Of a DNA stretch of 64,000 nt, positions 54,795 through 64,000 are shown one piece after another. The DNA comes from Triatoma infestans. Its lineage: Eukaryota > Arthropoda > Insecta > Hemiptera > Reduviidae. The position numbers were made by a program, and so were the translations under genes. Location of the stretch: positions 1 to 64,000 of the forward strand of contig JAAEAF010014503.1 in the NCBI GenBank assembly GCA_011037195.1, read 5' to 3'. Below the pieces are notes generated by a model, which had not been told where the DNA came from, made no database searches, and worked only from the letters and a program-made list of their open reading frames with translations. Each line of letters starts with the position of its first letter. The stretch's first letter is position 1.

Positions 54795-56565
54795 TTAACC
54801 CTCCGTCGGGCGCATTCGCTATGACAAGCACAGGTCTTGCATTTTCGTTTGCCACGGCGTAGGTAGACGGGACCACCGGTCGGGCTCCCCAGTAGCTTCG
54901 TGTTTTTCACAGCTTTATGAGATAACGACTACCATTTTAAGTCCGCCCTTCGTGGAAACCGGTAGGGCAGAAATTGGCCTGATTGGCACATTGCGCCCGA
55001 TCTCGCAATTTTCTCAAGCTATGTATTTTACAGTTCTAATTAGTAAAATTGGTTATCCTGTTCATCTATCAAGTAAATAACGTGATGAAATATTTGTTTT
55101 CTTAAAGCATAATTGGTTTTCTTACTCTGTGCCTGCCCAGACACATTGCGCCCGATCGTGAAATTTTATTATTTGTGATTTTTTTTTTATATTTATGTGA
55201 AAAATATCTCTACGGAAAAGTATACGATTTCCATAAGCCTGATGATGCCAGAGAAACAACACTCTTTTTACTGCAGGAAGGTACAGACTTTAACAATGAA
55301 GATTTAGGTGAAGTGAGTAATATCGCCTCGAGGCAGAGGGGGAAAGAAAGAGAGGCAGATTCTGAGACGGAGCAGGAGGCTGATCCAGACGATAATGATC
55401 ATGAACCAGATGTAAGTGCCAGTTTCTTCGTGGGAAGAGGCAAATCAACAAAGTGGAGAGATATTCAGCCAATGAGACATGTTTGCAAACGATCTCACAA
55501 CATAGTTACTAACCTGCCTGGAGTTATAATGAAAGCTAGGTTGGCTAAATCCGCTGCCAATTGCTGGACCAACTTATTCACTGAAGAAATTCTTGTAGAT
55601 ATGGTCAGATTCATAAATTAATACATATAAAGCATGAAGCATATGTATTTCAGGAAAAGGTGCATAAATACGACAGAGTAACAGTAATGAGGGCATTCAT
55701 TGGGCTACTGTATTTAGCAGGAGCTTATAGGCTTATAGGTTTAAGAGATAGGCAATCTCTTGAACAACTATGGGATAGTGAAGGTGATGGAATTGAATAG
55801 TTTAGACTCCTTATCAATATAAAAAGATCCAAAACTCTAATTCGCTGCCTCGTTTTGATGATCGTGATACTAGGTTGGCTAGAAAAACAGAGGACTGTCT
55901 AGCTCCAATTCGCATATTCCGTCTCGCCAGCTCATCAAAAAGACGACGATGTCTGACATGCACTGATCAAACTGGAAAACAAAGATTCTCAAAATATGAG
56001 TGCAAGAAATGCAAAAAGCACACTTTCCCTTTCACAAGCAAATTTCGTGTCTGATACTTGTGACTCTGAAACAACATCAGCCCCCATCACTTCTCAAGAG
56101 GATGAAAAAATTCATGTTTTATTACATTATTTTTATACGTTCATTTTGTTTCAGCTGCATTTTTGTTTGTTTGTTGTAAATGAGATACACTCAGATAAAA
56201 ACTTTCGGTTTTGAATTTAGTTTTTTTTTTATAATCACCTCAAAACCTCTTAAATTTTATTCTAAAACATTTCTTTTGTCTTCCTGTAATGTTTTTTGGC
56301 GTTTAATAGGGTTGTAAATATTACACCGTTCTAAACTTGAAATGTTACCAGTTAGAACCTATATCTGAATTTGTTGTTCCTGCCTTTTAATTTTGCAGTT
56401 GTTATATTTCCAAACGTTGTAAAAGTGGTCTTCTGATGTGCAATGATAATATGATAAGAAATAAAAATTATTTATTCTAAAAGGAACTATTTGTTTAAGG
56501 TGTGCCTCTTGGGCACCTTGCGCCCTAACTCGATACTCCCAATATTGCGCCCGACAGAAGGTTAA
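54795..56565 (+). mobile_element. piggyBac element with TTAA target sites, internally deleted
   Basis: TTAA at 54795-54798 and 56562-56565. Terminal inverted repeats CCCTCCGTCGGGCGCA (54799-54814) and, inverted, CCTTCTGTCGGGCGCA (56561-56546), 14 of 16 identical. The motif TTGCGCCCGAT is repeated inside the left end (about 54993 and 55145), with relatives at the right end (56518, 56545); these may be transposase binding sites. Length between the TTAA sites is 1,763 bases, short for an autonomous piggyBac. Confidence 0.92.
55175..56060 (+). pseudogene. piggyBac transposase remnant lacking most of the catalytic core
   Basis: The first frame (55175-55621, opens with GTG) has the acidic N-terminal region and the RHVCKRSHNIVTNLPG...WTNLFTEEILVDMVRFIN block that precedes the DDE domain. 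The next pieces are in shifted frames: VHKYDRVTVMRAFIGLLYLAG, then SLEQLWDS (55650-55795), then FDDRDTRLARKTEDCLAPIR (55855-55915). Directly after it, SSKRRRCLTCTDQTGKQRF and YECKKCKKHTF (55930-56020) is the C-terminal cysteine-rich zinc domain that normally lies some 250-300 residues further on. Most of the DDE core is therefore deleted, along with its catalytic residues. Cannot transpose by itself. Confidence 0.85.
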
Positions 56566-56795
56566 TAATCTTTTCTGTATTTACTGTACAGAACCTACCA
56601 GAGGTTGAAATAATAGAGCTCAACTTTCACTTTTTTTATTTCCTGTTATTACTGAGCAATAAGTATGAGGGCAATTCATTGCCACAAGTGTAAAACTTAT
56701 AAGCAATAAATAAATAATATATATACTTAAGAACTATAGAATGACGTTATTTTGTTGATCAGTTCTAGTTCTTGGACATTTAGTAGAGAAAAATA
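56566..56795. other. AT-rich spacer
   Basis: No gene seen. Confidence 0.3.
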
Positions 56796-56806
56796 TTACT
56801 GGATCT

Positions 56807-57059
56807 TTTTATTTATTTATTTATTTTTTTATTTATTTAAGGCGTCTCAACATCTGTGGTCATTTGCGCCCGGAGCCTTCTCAGTGCACTGCCGGCCTCC
56901 GCACAGTGTTCTCTCGTTACAGACAACACTGTCCATCACCGGGCAGTGAGCTGTAGGGGCTCCTAGGAAGAGAAAATCTAAGGGTAGCACGGCTGGATTC
57001 GAACCCGTGATCTCCGCGTTGCTAGTCCAGCGCGCTACCACTGAGCTAGTCCCTTCCCT
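56807..57059 (-). mobile_element. tRNA-derived SINE with 11-bp target duplication
   Basis: Flanked by TTACTGGATCT at 56796-56806 and 57060-57070. Minus-strand A box (57048-57038) and B box (57005-56995) intact; tail (AAAT)n. Very close to the 52.2 kb copy, so both are young. Confidence 0.92.
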
Positions 57060-57070
57060 TTACTGGATCT

Positions 57071-58030
57071 AGAAAGTAAGATTTCTCGATCCTTAATGTA
57101 ATATTTATGTTAAGCTTTATCCTTAATTTCTATTTAATTAATTGGTATAGCGATTAAAACTAAAAACTGAAAAAGGCGTAATTTTTTGTCTTAACATCCT
57201 TTTCTTGATTACCTGGTAGTTTGGTCTATAGTCAAGTTAGGTTTTTTGTTCTTCTATTTTCTCAGTACATACTTTGATTTAAAAAAAAAATGAATTACAA
57301 TACAATACCATTGCAATCATAATGCTACCAATATTTTGTAGGTTGTCCGTCAATTTCTTCAATATTTTTGATGTTGGTACGCAATATAGTGATGTTGATG
57401 GAAATACATTTTCATTATACATTGCATTTACACTATTTTACATTATACTTCGGAAATACATTATCCAATCAATTTAAACAACCTTCTATCACAATAAATA
57501 TATTTCCTGTATTATATGTAGTTATATCCATTACTATAGTTATAAACTGTTGCTGCCAATCTTGTAAGTGCATGTTCGAGAACTAGATGCAGTGAAAATA
57601 TTTTCCCTAATCGGTCGTCAGGATAATAATGTGGTTACCAATCTGTTAAATTAACACTGGCCTATTATTTGACCAACAAATTTGTTAGGTATGTGTTTTA
57701 ACCCTTGAATGTGATTATAATCATTTTGTATAATACGTTGATCAGTACGAGTTATTTACAACTGAGGAAAAAAAAAACATGCTATTATCATTAAAGCAAA
57801 GTTATTGCCAATTTATTGACTTGTATTTGGTATTTGGAATTTTATTGTCTTATTTTGAACAATTTGTGTTATTTATGTACATACGTATAGCATTTTTCAG
57901 TTCATACAATCCTTTTTTCAACCTTTTTAATCCTTTTGTTCAAACGAATTGATAAAATTTTTAATAAAATAAACGTTTTTATCGCTAAAGAAACCAATTA
58001 AATATACAAAGTTTTACTTTGATAGAAAAC
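57071..58030. other. AT-rich stretch without genes
   Basis: No gene or repeat recognised. Confidence 0.3.
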
Positions 58031-59215
58031 CAAATGGTTTGAGGAAGTATTTTTACTCACACAGGGTGAAACTTCCCTATGTTTCTAGAGACGGATATTC
58101 TGTCGCAGAACCTCATTCAAGTCCAACCAGCGCGTCCTCGTCGCGGCTATGGAAACATCTGCGCTCCATTTTTGTGGAAGCATGGATGGCCAAGCTGGTG
58201 GGCACAAAGGTTAGCCTTCGGGCTATTTGGTAACTTGGCACTCCCACGTACCTCAGCTACAATTAAGACTAACAAGTGCAGCGGTGCCCCGTCAGGAGTG
58301 TGAGTTGCTAGAAAAAATTGTCTGCCCTCTGTTTGGGTCGCCTTAATTTATGTGCGGCCTGAATCTCTTGCAGCGAATTCTTTTGCTGCGGAGCCTCTAT
58401 GGGGGTTCGAGTTGCATCACTTACACCTAAACGCCTTAACATCGTACACCTACACAATTACATTTCTACACGCCAGTGGCACGTGCTGGTGCCAACCACA
58501 TGTTTGCTGTTAATGGATATCTGTGTTGTGGGGAAGGGAAGTCCTGGTGGTTGAGGACGCAGGTTCTCGCTGGAGGCAAGTTCCTTCGGCGTGCCTTGCA
58601 GACCAATACACCACTTTGGTTCCTGACTCCACTAAACAGGCGGCCAGAGCCTAACCCAGCTCTGGTCAAGCGGCTAGTGTAAAGAACGATGGGTGAGCTC
58701 CGGGGTACTGTGGGCTTTCGCTCACAATCCCTGGGCGCTATATCTCTAGGGGAGCTCTGGCGCTTCTTCAAAGCATCCCAAATTGTGAGGCTACGTGGAA
58801 GATGAATAATGATTGGAGGGTTAGCTCAGGAGAGGAATTTTCTATTTTATTTATTATATGTTTTTAACTTTAAATTCGTCAGCCGGGAGGCCCTTAGAGG
58901 AGAGGGCCACCGGTGGGGGGCCGCTGTACATCCACAGTCGGATGACCAGGGCCTGGATACACTAATGGGTGGGAATCTGGAAAAATACCAAGAGGCAGGG
59001 AAGGTTTGCTGCTGGAGGAGAACGTGTCAGGAGGAGCCGCGGAGGTATTGTCCCCCTGCGGCGATTTCTGAAACGTGGTCAAAGGAAAGAGGAGAGATAT
59101 GTAAGGCAGGTATTTTTTTAAATTTTTTTTTATTTATTTATTTTTATTATTTATTTATTTATATTTATTATTATTATATTATTATGTAAGTATGTCAGAA
59201 GTTCCATTTCTTACA
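58031..59215 (+). other. GC-rich 5' region of the LINE (5' UTR / possible ORF1 remains)
   Basis: Short frames only. None shows CCHC knuckles or another ORF1 domain. 59115-59185 is an inserted or expanded TTTATTT/TTATTA tract that separates this region from ORF2. Confidence 0.45.
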
Positions 59216-59232
59216 TTAGTTGATTTATCACT

Positions 59233-59955
59233 ATGATTGACAGGGTAGAAATAGTTCAGGTTAACTTGCAGCATAGCAAAGATGCAACGGCTAATTTGTG
59301 CCGCTTTATCGCTGGATTGCATACATATTTTACAATTATCTAAGAACCCTATGCTCATAAAGGATTGGTTGGAGGTTTGAGTGGGGTCAAAGGCAGGTTA
59401 TTGTTGCGGATGGCGGGGACACTCCTAGAGCATGTATTTGCGTTAGTAGAGATGTCGGCGCCGTTCCGCTCAAACGGTTGTGATGCACATTATGTTGTCT
59501 GGGGCAGCAGCGACATCAATACTGTGGGGTCATGCTGTCATGGACTTCTTGATGGGTACTGAGCTGGATGTTGTAAATAGGGGTTCTGAACCCACTTTTG
59601 TAACTAGGATTAGAAGACAAGTTATTGATATTACTCTTGCTTCTAGGAATATTAATAAACTGATTAGAGATTGGAGGGTAAGTTCGGAAGCTTCTATTTC
59701 TGATCAAAGGATTATTAGGTTTAGTCTAGGGATTGATCCAATCACCATGGCTACCTATAGGAACCCCGGAAGGGCGGATTGGAATTCTTATTCTAGACTT
59801 CTAGGAGATAGAACGATTATCCAGTCAAGTGCTCTTGGTGATATTACTGAATTGGAAGGAGAGGCTGGTATTCTACATGAACACATTAAGTCTTCATTCG
59901 AAGAGACCTGTCCTTCCAAGTTGGTTAGTAGTAGTAGGAACCCCTCGTAGCCATC
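59233..59955 (+). pseudogene. LINE apurinic-type endonuclease
   Basis: Starts at an ATG (59233) with RVEIVQVNLQHSKDAT, the usual N-terminus of I/R1 endonucleases; the early part is then out of frame. Frame 59480-59950 has ELDVVNRGSEPTFVTR and VIDITLASRNI, followed by WRVSSEASISDQRIIRFSLG, where the family has an SDH active-site triplet and this copy has SDQ. The last catalytic His is therefore replaced and the domain is probably inactive. Confidence 0.72.
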
Positions 59956-60089
59956 TAGAGTTAGAAAAGCTAAGAAGACAATTAGGGGCTCTTACAGGAA
60001 AGCTGTCTTAACCGATTCTTCGGAATTATGGGATGGTTAAAATAGTCTTAAAAAAACATATAAATATGCTTTAAAGAAAGCTAAGAGAA

Positions 60090-61520
60090 AGTCTTGGAGA
60101 TCTTTTGCGAGGATCTAAATTCGACTCAAGAGACATCTAGGCTGATACGGATTCTTGGTAAGGGTAAGGATTGTCAGTTGGGTATTTTAAGATATCCTGA
60201 CGGTCCTACAGGAGGAGAAATGGAAACATTACAGCTCTTGCTTAATATCCATTTCCCGGATAACATAAACATAAACAGCACGGCTTCGCCTGCGGTTGGT
60301 GGAAGGAAGCGAGAACCTAGTGACCTGGCTACCGTGGAGGCAGTTACTATAGATAGAGTGGTTTGGGTAATGCAAAGTTTCTCACCATTTAAGTCCCCTG
60401 GTCCTAATGGAATTTATCCCTGTCAGCTACAAAATGGTGGAGATGTACTGATGAAGGTGTTGATAAGGATTTTTAAAGGTTGTTTAATGTTTGGTTATGT
60501 GCCAATATTTGGAGGGAAGTTAGGGTGGTCTTTATTCCTAAACCAGGAAGAAGTGACTACTCTGACCCTAAGGCATTTAGACCTATAAGTCTTATGTCTT
60601 TCCTTCTAAAAACTTTGGAAAGGTTGGTGGATAGGTATATTACTGATGGTCCTTTGAAGGATCATCCACTCCATCCAAACCAACATGCTTATACAGTAGG
60701 AAAATCGACAGAGACTGCTTTGCATTGTCTGGTCGGTAGGATAGAATCTGCTCTAGAGACAAAGGAATATGCTTTAGGGTGCTTCTTTGATGTTGAAGGG
60801 GCATTTGACAAAGTATCGTTTGACGCTCTTGAAGATTCCCTAGGTCGAAAAGATGTAGAATCAGTTTTAATTAACTGGATAGGTATTTATTTAAGGAGTA
60901 GAGTTATACAGGCTTCTATAGGTATGCGCACTGTGGTTGTGGTAGCGTGGGGCCACCGGTGGTGGGGTTAATTCCCTCCGGTGTCCTCCAAATCTATGGT
61001 GTGCTGTCATGGATGAACTGTTAACCAGGATGAATTCATCGGGATTCTATATACAGGCTTATGCCGATGATGGTTATTTTATTAATGAGGCGATGTCTGA
61101 CTACTATCTCAGACTTAATGCAAAGGGCCTTCAACATGGTATATGATTGGATTCAGGATAAGAGTCTTTCAATTAATCGTAGTAAGACTCAGGTGATTTT
61201 ATTTACTAATAGGAGAAATGTCGTAAAATTAAACCTCCTAGGGTATTAGGAACATCTGTTCAGATTTTCAAACCGGTGAAGTTTCTCGGGGTGGTTCTTG
61301 AAGTAAATTAAATTGGTCGGAACATGTTAAGGCATAGCATCAAAAGGCAATTATTTCCTTTTGGCAATGTCGAAGAATCGTAGGTAATAATTGGGGGATT
61401 ACTCCCAAGATGATGTTTTGGATTTATGGTATGGTTATTAAACCTAGTTTGTTGTATGGGGCTGTGGGGTAGTGGCGTCGCATTGATATAAGATCCGCTA
61501 GACTGCTGCTTGAGGATATT
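60090..61520 (+). pseudogene. LINE reverse transcriptase
   Basis: Frames 60094-60588 and 60480-60971 overlap. Visible: VVWVMQSFSPFKSPGPNGIYPCQL (fingers), then PKAFRPISLMSFLLKTLERLVDRYI, then NQHAYTVGKSTETALHCL, then GCFFDVEGAFDKVSFDAL (motif A, catalytic Asp). Near 60950 a scrambled stretch replaces the GCPQGG-type box that is better kept in the 15.4 kb copy. The YADDG box near 61060 is followed by a frame shift; LSINRSKTQVILFTNRR follows at 61170-61220. The remainder to 61520 is badly degraded. Confidence 0.75.
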
Positions 61521-61707
61521 CAACGCTTGGCTTATCTGGTGGTGACCGGTGTGATGCGGACCGCGCCTACAGCTGCAATGGAGACTTTATTAGGATTCCA
61601 CCGCTCTCTGTAGAGGTGAAAACTATCGCAATGAAAGCCTGTTATGAATTAAACAGGCAGGTTTTTGGCAGGGTAAGCGTTATGGTCACTCTACCATTCA
61701 TCGCGAG

Positions 61708-62570
61708 ATGTTTTTGAAGGTTCCTGTTACAGGTTTTCCCTGTGATAGAATATTGAATACTTTTGTTTTCGAGCATTCTTACAGTGTCAGGTTACCCTCA
61801 AGGGAAGATTGGTCAAGATTGGGTCCGTCTGGCGTGACACCTGAAAATTACTTCCGGTGTTACACGGACGGTTCCAGAATGGATGGTAGGTCCAAAGCTG
61901 CGGTCTATTTTGAGACTGGAGAACATTTGGCAGTATCTCTTGGTAAATGGGTCTCGGTTTCCCAGACTGAGGTTTATGCTATTCTTTGTTGTGTCTTGGA
62001 TGAGAGGGTACGTAACACCAACTTAAAAGGTGTTTGTATCTGCTCGGACAGCCAGGCTGTACTGAAGGCGCTGAGTTCATGTGTCTTCACTTCCAGGTTG
62101 GTGTTAGAATGTTCTAAAAGACTGGAAGAACTTTCTTCTCTGAAGAATGTGGCAGGTCACATGGGAATTTTTGGGAATGAAGAGGTGGATAGGTTTGCCA
62201 AATTAGGCGCCTCTCTTCCTTTCATTGGTCCCGAGCCTGCTGTTGGCGTGTCTTCTGGCACATGTCTGTCAGGCTTCCAGACATGGACAGCTTCACGCCA
62301 TTGATCCTTATGGATGAGCTCTGTTGGTTTTCGGCAGTCCAAAATGCTCATCGGGGGTCCGGACAAGGCCATTAGTGAGACGTTGCTGTGTTTTTCACCG
62401 AGTGCTCTCAGACAACTAGTTGGATCTCTTACTGGACATTGTGGCTTAAGGAGACATTTCTACATAATGGGGCTCATGCCGGATCCATTTCGTAGAGTCT
62501 ATGAGACCGAGAAGGAAACACCCATCCTCTTATGACTTGGGTTGTGAGAAAATTAGATTCAGGACCTATG
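61708..62570 (+). pseudogene. LINE RNase H and C-terminal zinc motif
   Basis: Frame 61708-62304 has the RNase H set CYTDGSRMDGRS, SQTEVYAILCC, CICSDSQAVLKALSS and GHMGIFGNEEVDRFAK. Compared with the 22.9 kb copy, a few residues before GHM (the LLVWVP strand) are deleted, and the first Cys of the zinc region is lost (RRVYETEKETPILL). Frame shifts follow at about 62300 and 62500. Inactive. Confidence 0.78.
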
Positions 62571-62775
62571 GTCGGAATAGGAGTCTGTGGAAGAGCTTAG
62601 GCTATTTCCCCTTAAGGTTTTTGTCCGATTTATTCGTACTGCGGCAATTAGATCCGGGTCTGGATTTTTGTTCTAGACCCGGTTTGTTGTTGTTTTTCTT
62701 CGGGTAGCTATATGGGCCCAGTGAAGCTTTGGATAGCGTAGGGTTTCCCTCCCCACAGACTAATAATAATACTTT

Positions 62776-63144
62776 GGTAGAAAATAGGTTTAATTTGGTT
62801 GAAATAAGATTTATTTTGGTGAGAAAAGATCTACATTGATTGCAAAAATGTAATCCCAATACTAATATTAAACCTTAATTACCAAACCTTTAAGATTTCA
62901 GTTTAATTACCATATATCAGAAAAAATATCATAATTTCTTTAAGTAATACTACCAAAATAACATGGTAATTAGAACTAGTAACATTTAAATAAAAATAAT
63001 AATTCTTCAAATGTTAATTATAACAAACGACTAATCTTTAATTAGTACATATATACAAGAAACACAAAGAATGTTTAATTGAAATTTTATTAAAGAAATA
63101 ATATATAATTATTATAACGAACTTCGAGACAAAATTTCATAACC
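62776..63144. other. AT-rich spacer
   Basis: No gene seen. Confidence 0.3.
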
Positions 63145-63503
63145 TTGAAAATAAATAGTCTATCTAGTAGTGACTTGACTCACGTGGCTAGTTATTTACA
63201 TAATTTATGGAGGACGTCTAGTCCCATATGTCAGAACTGTGATGATGGAGTTAGGAAACCGGTGTATCACTATTTATATCAGTGTGCCCATTTCGCTGGT
63301 ACTAGGTTTCGTGTATTTGGGAGGGCATCACTCTCGTGGGATTGCCTGGGAGGTTTGGGACTAAAAGATATTTTAGAATACTGTAGACAAACCAGTAAAC
63401 TACCAGGGGAGATTAATTAGAGGAGTGAATTGGAGGATAAAAGCTAAATAGGCTTAGGCCCAGGCCGATTGGCACCCAGAATTAATAATAATAATAATAA
63501 TAG
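63145..63503 (+). mobile_element. I-type LINE 3' fragment with (TAA)n tail
   Basis: Open frame 63145-63420 (91 residues): DLTHVASYLHNLWRTSSPICQNCDDGVRKPVYHYLYQCAHFAGTRF is shortened here to its key parts, namely the zinc motif C-x2-C-x8-H-x4-C and a short tail ending LPGEIN. About 60 bases after the stop comes (TAA)n at 63482-63502, the typical I-type end. Different family from the 58-62.8 kb element. 5'-truncated to the zinc region. Confidence 0.65.
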
Positions 63504-64000
63504 TCTATCTAACTTACAGAGAATACTAATATCGGTTTTAAATTTTATTTTATCCAAGCGGTCTAAAAAGAGGTCGATGCTGGAAGAAGAATTTAATTAT
63601 ACTGTTTGTGACTAGGAGGGTTAAAGAAATGCCAAAGATAAGGATGTATTTCAAGACTAACTCTGAACGATTATCGAAGCGGTTCCCGGACGGAAAGTTA
63701 CGTATTATGTTGATTGGCCACAGTACAAGATTTGGATGCATTACAAAACAACAACCGATAAAGATTAATCAATATCTGTGAGCGTAGAGTATGAAAAATC
63801 TCAACGGGTTCAATAATAAATGCATAAGTGCAATTGGCAATAGCCTATCCGATGTTTAAAGTCCATTATTGCCCAATTTATAATGAAAAAAAAAACTAAG
63901 TCGAAATTGAGGGACAAATATACTGAGAGAAGCAGCATGCACAGCGCATAGTTTCTTGTGAAGTGTAAAGCAAGGTTCAAATCTTCAGTAATCAAACGAA
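63504..64000. other. AT-rich stretch at window end
   Basis: No gene recognised. Confidence 0.3.

Larger units (their letters stand above)
58031..62775 (+). mobile_element. I/R1-type LINE, longest copy
   Basis: GC content rises sharply near 58031 and the element ends with GGATAGCGTAGGGTTTCCC plus a short (TAA)n at about 62761-62770. It holds, in order, an unassigned GC-rich 5' region, endonuclease, RT, RNase H and zinc motif, with many frame shifts. The 5' border is approximate and no target duplication was found. Confidence 0.7.

Overview
The window looks like a gene-poor, AT-rich stretch of an animal nuclear genome, most likely an arthropod. The reasons are introns, tRNA-derived SINEs, LINEs of the I/R1, RTE and Jockey groups, a piggyBac element, Helitron-like non-autonomous repeats, many microsatellites, and no operons or bacterial signals. 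No host housekeeping gene is recognisable. Species cannot be named from sequence alone.

Layout. 0.26-3.93 kb (minus) holds a protein-primed family B DNA polymerase of the Polinton/bidnavirus type, broken by two frame shifts, with a TATA promoter and splice donor upstream near 4.6 kb. 5.9-7.0 kb holds two head-to-tail C-terminal fragments of what looks like a Polinton-type capsid gene. Together these are remains of an integrated virus-like element. From 8 to 25 kb there are mostly repeats: copies of one abundant family (about 1 kb, internal GT/CA tract, 3' hairpin with motif AGTAAGAGAAAG), LINE fragments at 10, 15.4, 22 and 22.8-23.8 kb, and a foldback at 24.5 kb carrying two hammerhead-ribozyme-like cores.

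27.6-28.7 kb and 41.5-42.6 kb (both minus) are the best host-gene candidates: paralogous terminal exons of a probably secreted protein with a conserved cysteine-rich head, a Thr/Ser-rich mucin-like middle and an acidic tail. A second matching pair of blocks (30.7-31.8 kb and 49.8-52.6 kb) suggests one old segmental duplication, later filled by transposons.

32-40 kb holds more LINE debris, Helitron-like repeats, a SINE and a probable solo LTR (39.78-40.44 kb). 42.9-46.5 kb is a nest: a SINE, an I-like LINE and an RTE LINE with a perfect 14-bp target duplication, all inside a Helitron-like repeat. 50.7-52.1 kb holds two Jockey-type fragments. SINEs with clear target duplications sit at 52.2, 52.8-53.6 (itself split by a 519-bp GC-rich structured insert), 54.4 and 56.8 kb. 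54.8-56.56 kb is an internally deleted piggyBac element with TTAA target sites. 58-62.8 kb is the longest LINE copy (endonuclease, reverse transcriptase, RNase H, zinc motif), degraded; another LINE tail is at 63.1-63.5 kb.

No CRISPR, rRNA or convincing functional tRNA gene was found. Coordinates of repeat edges were read by eye and may be off by a few to tens of bases unless a target duplication fixes them.
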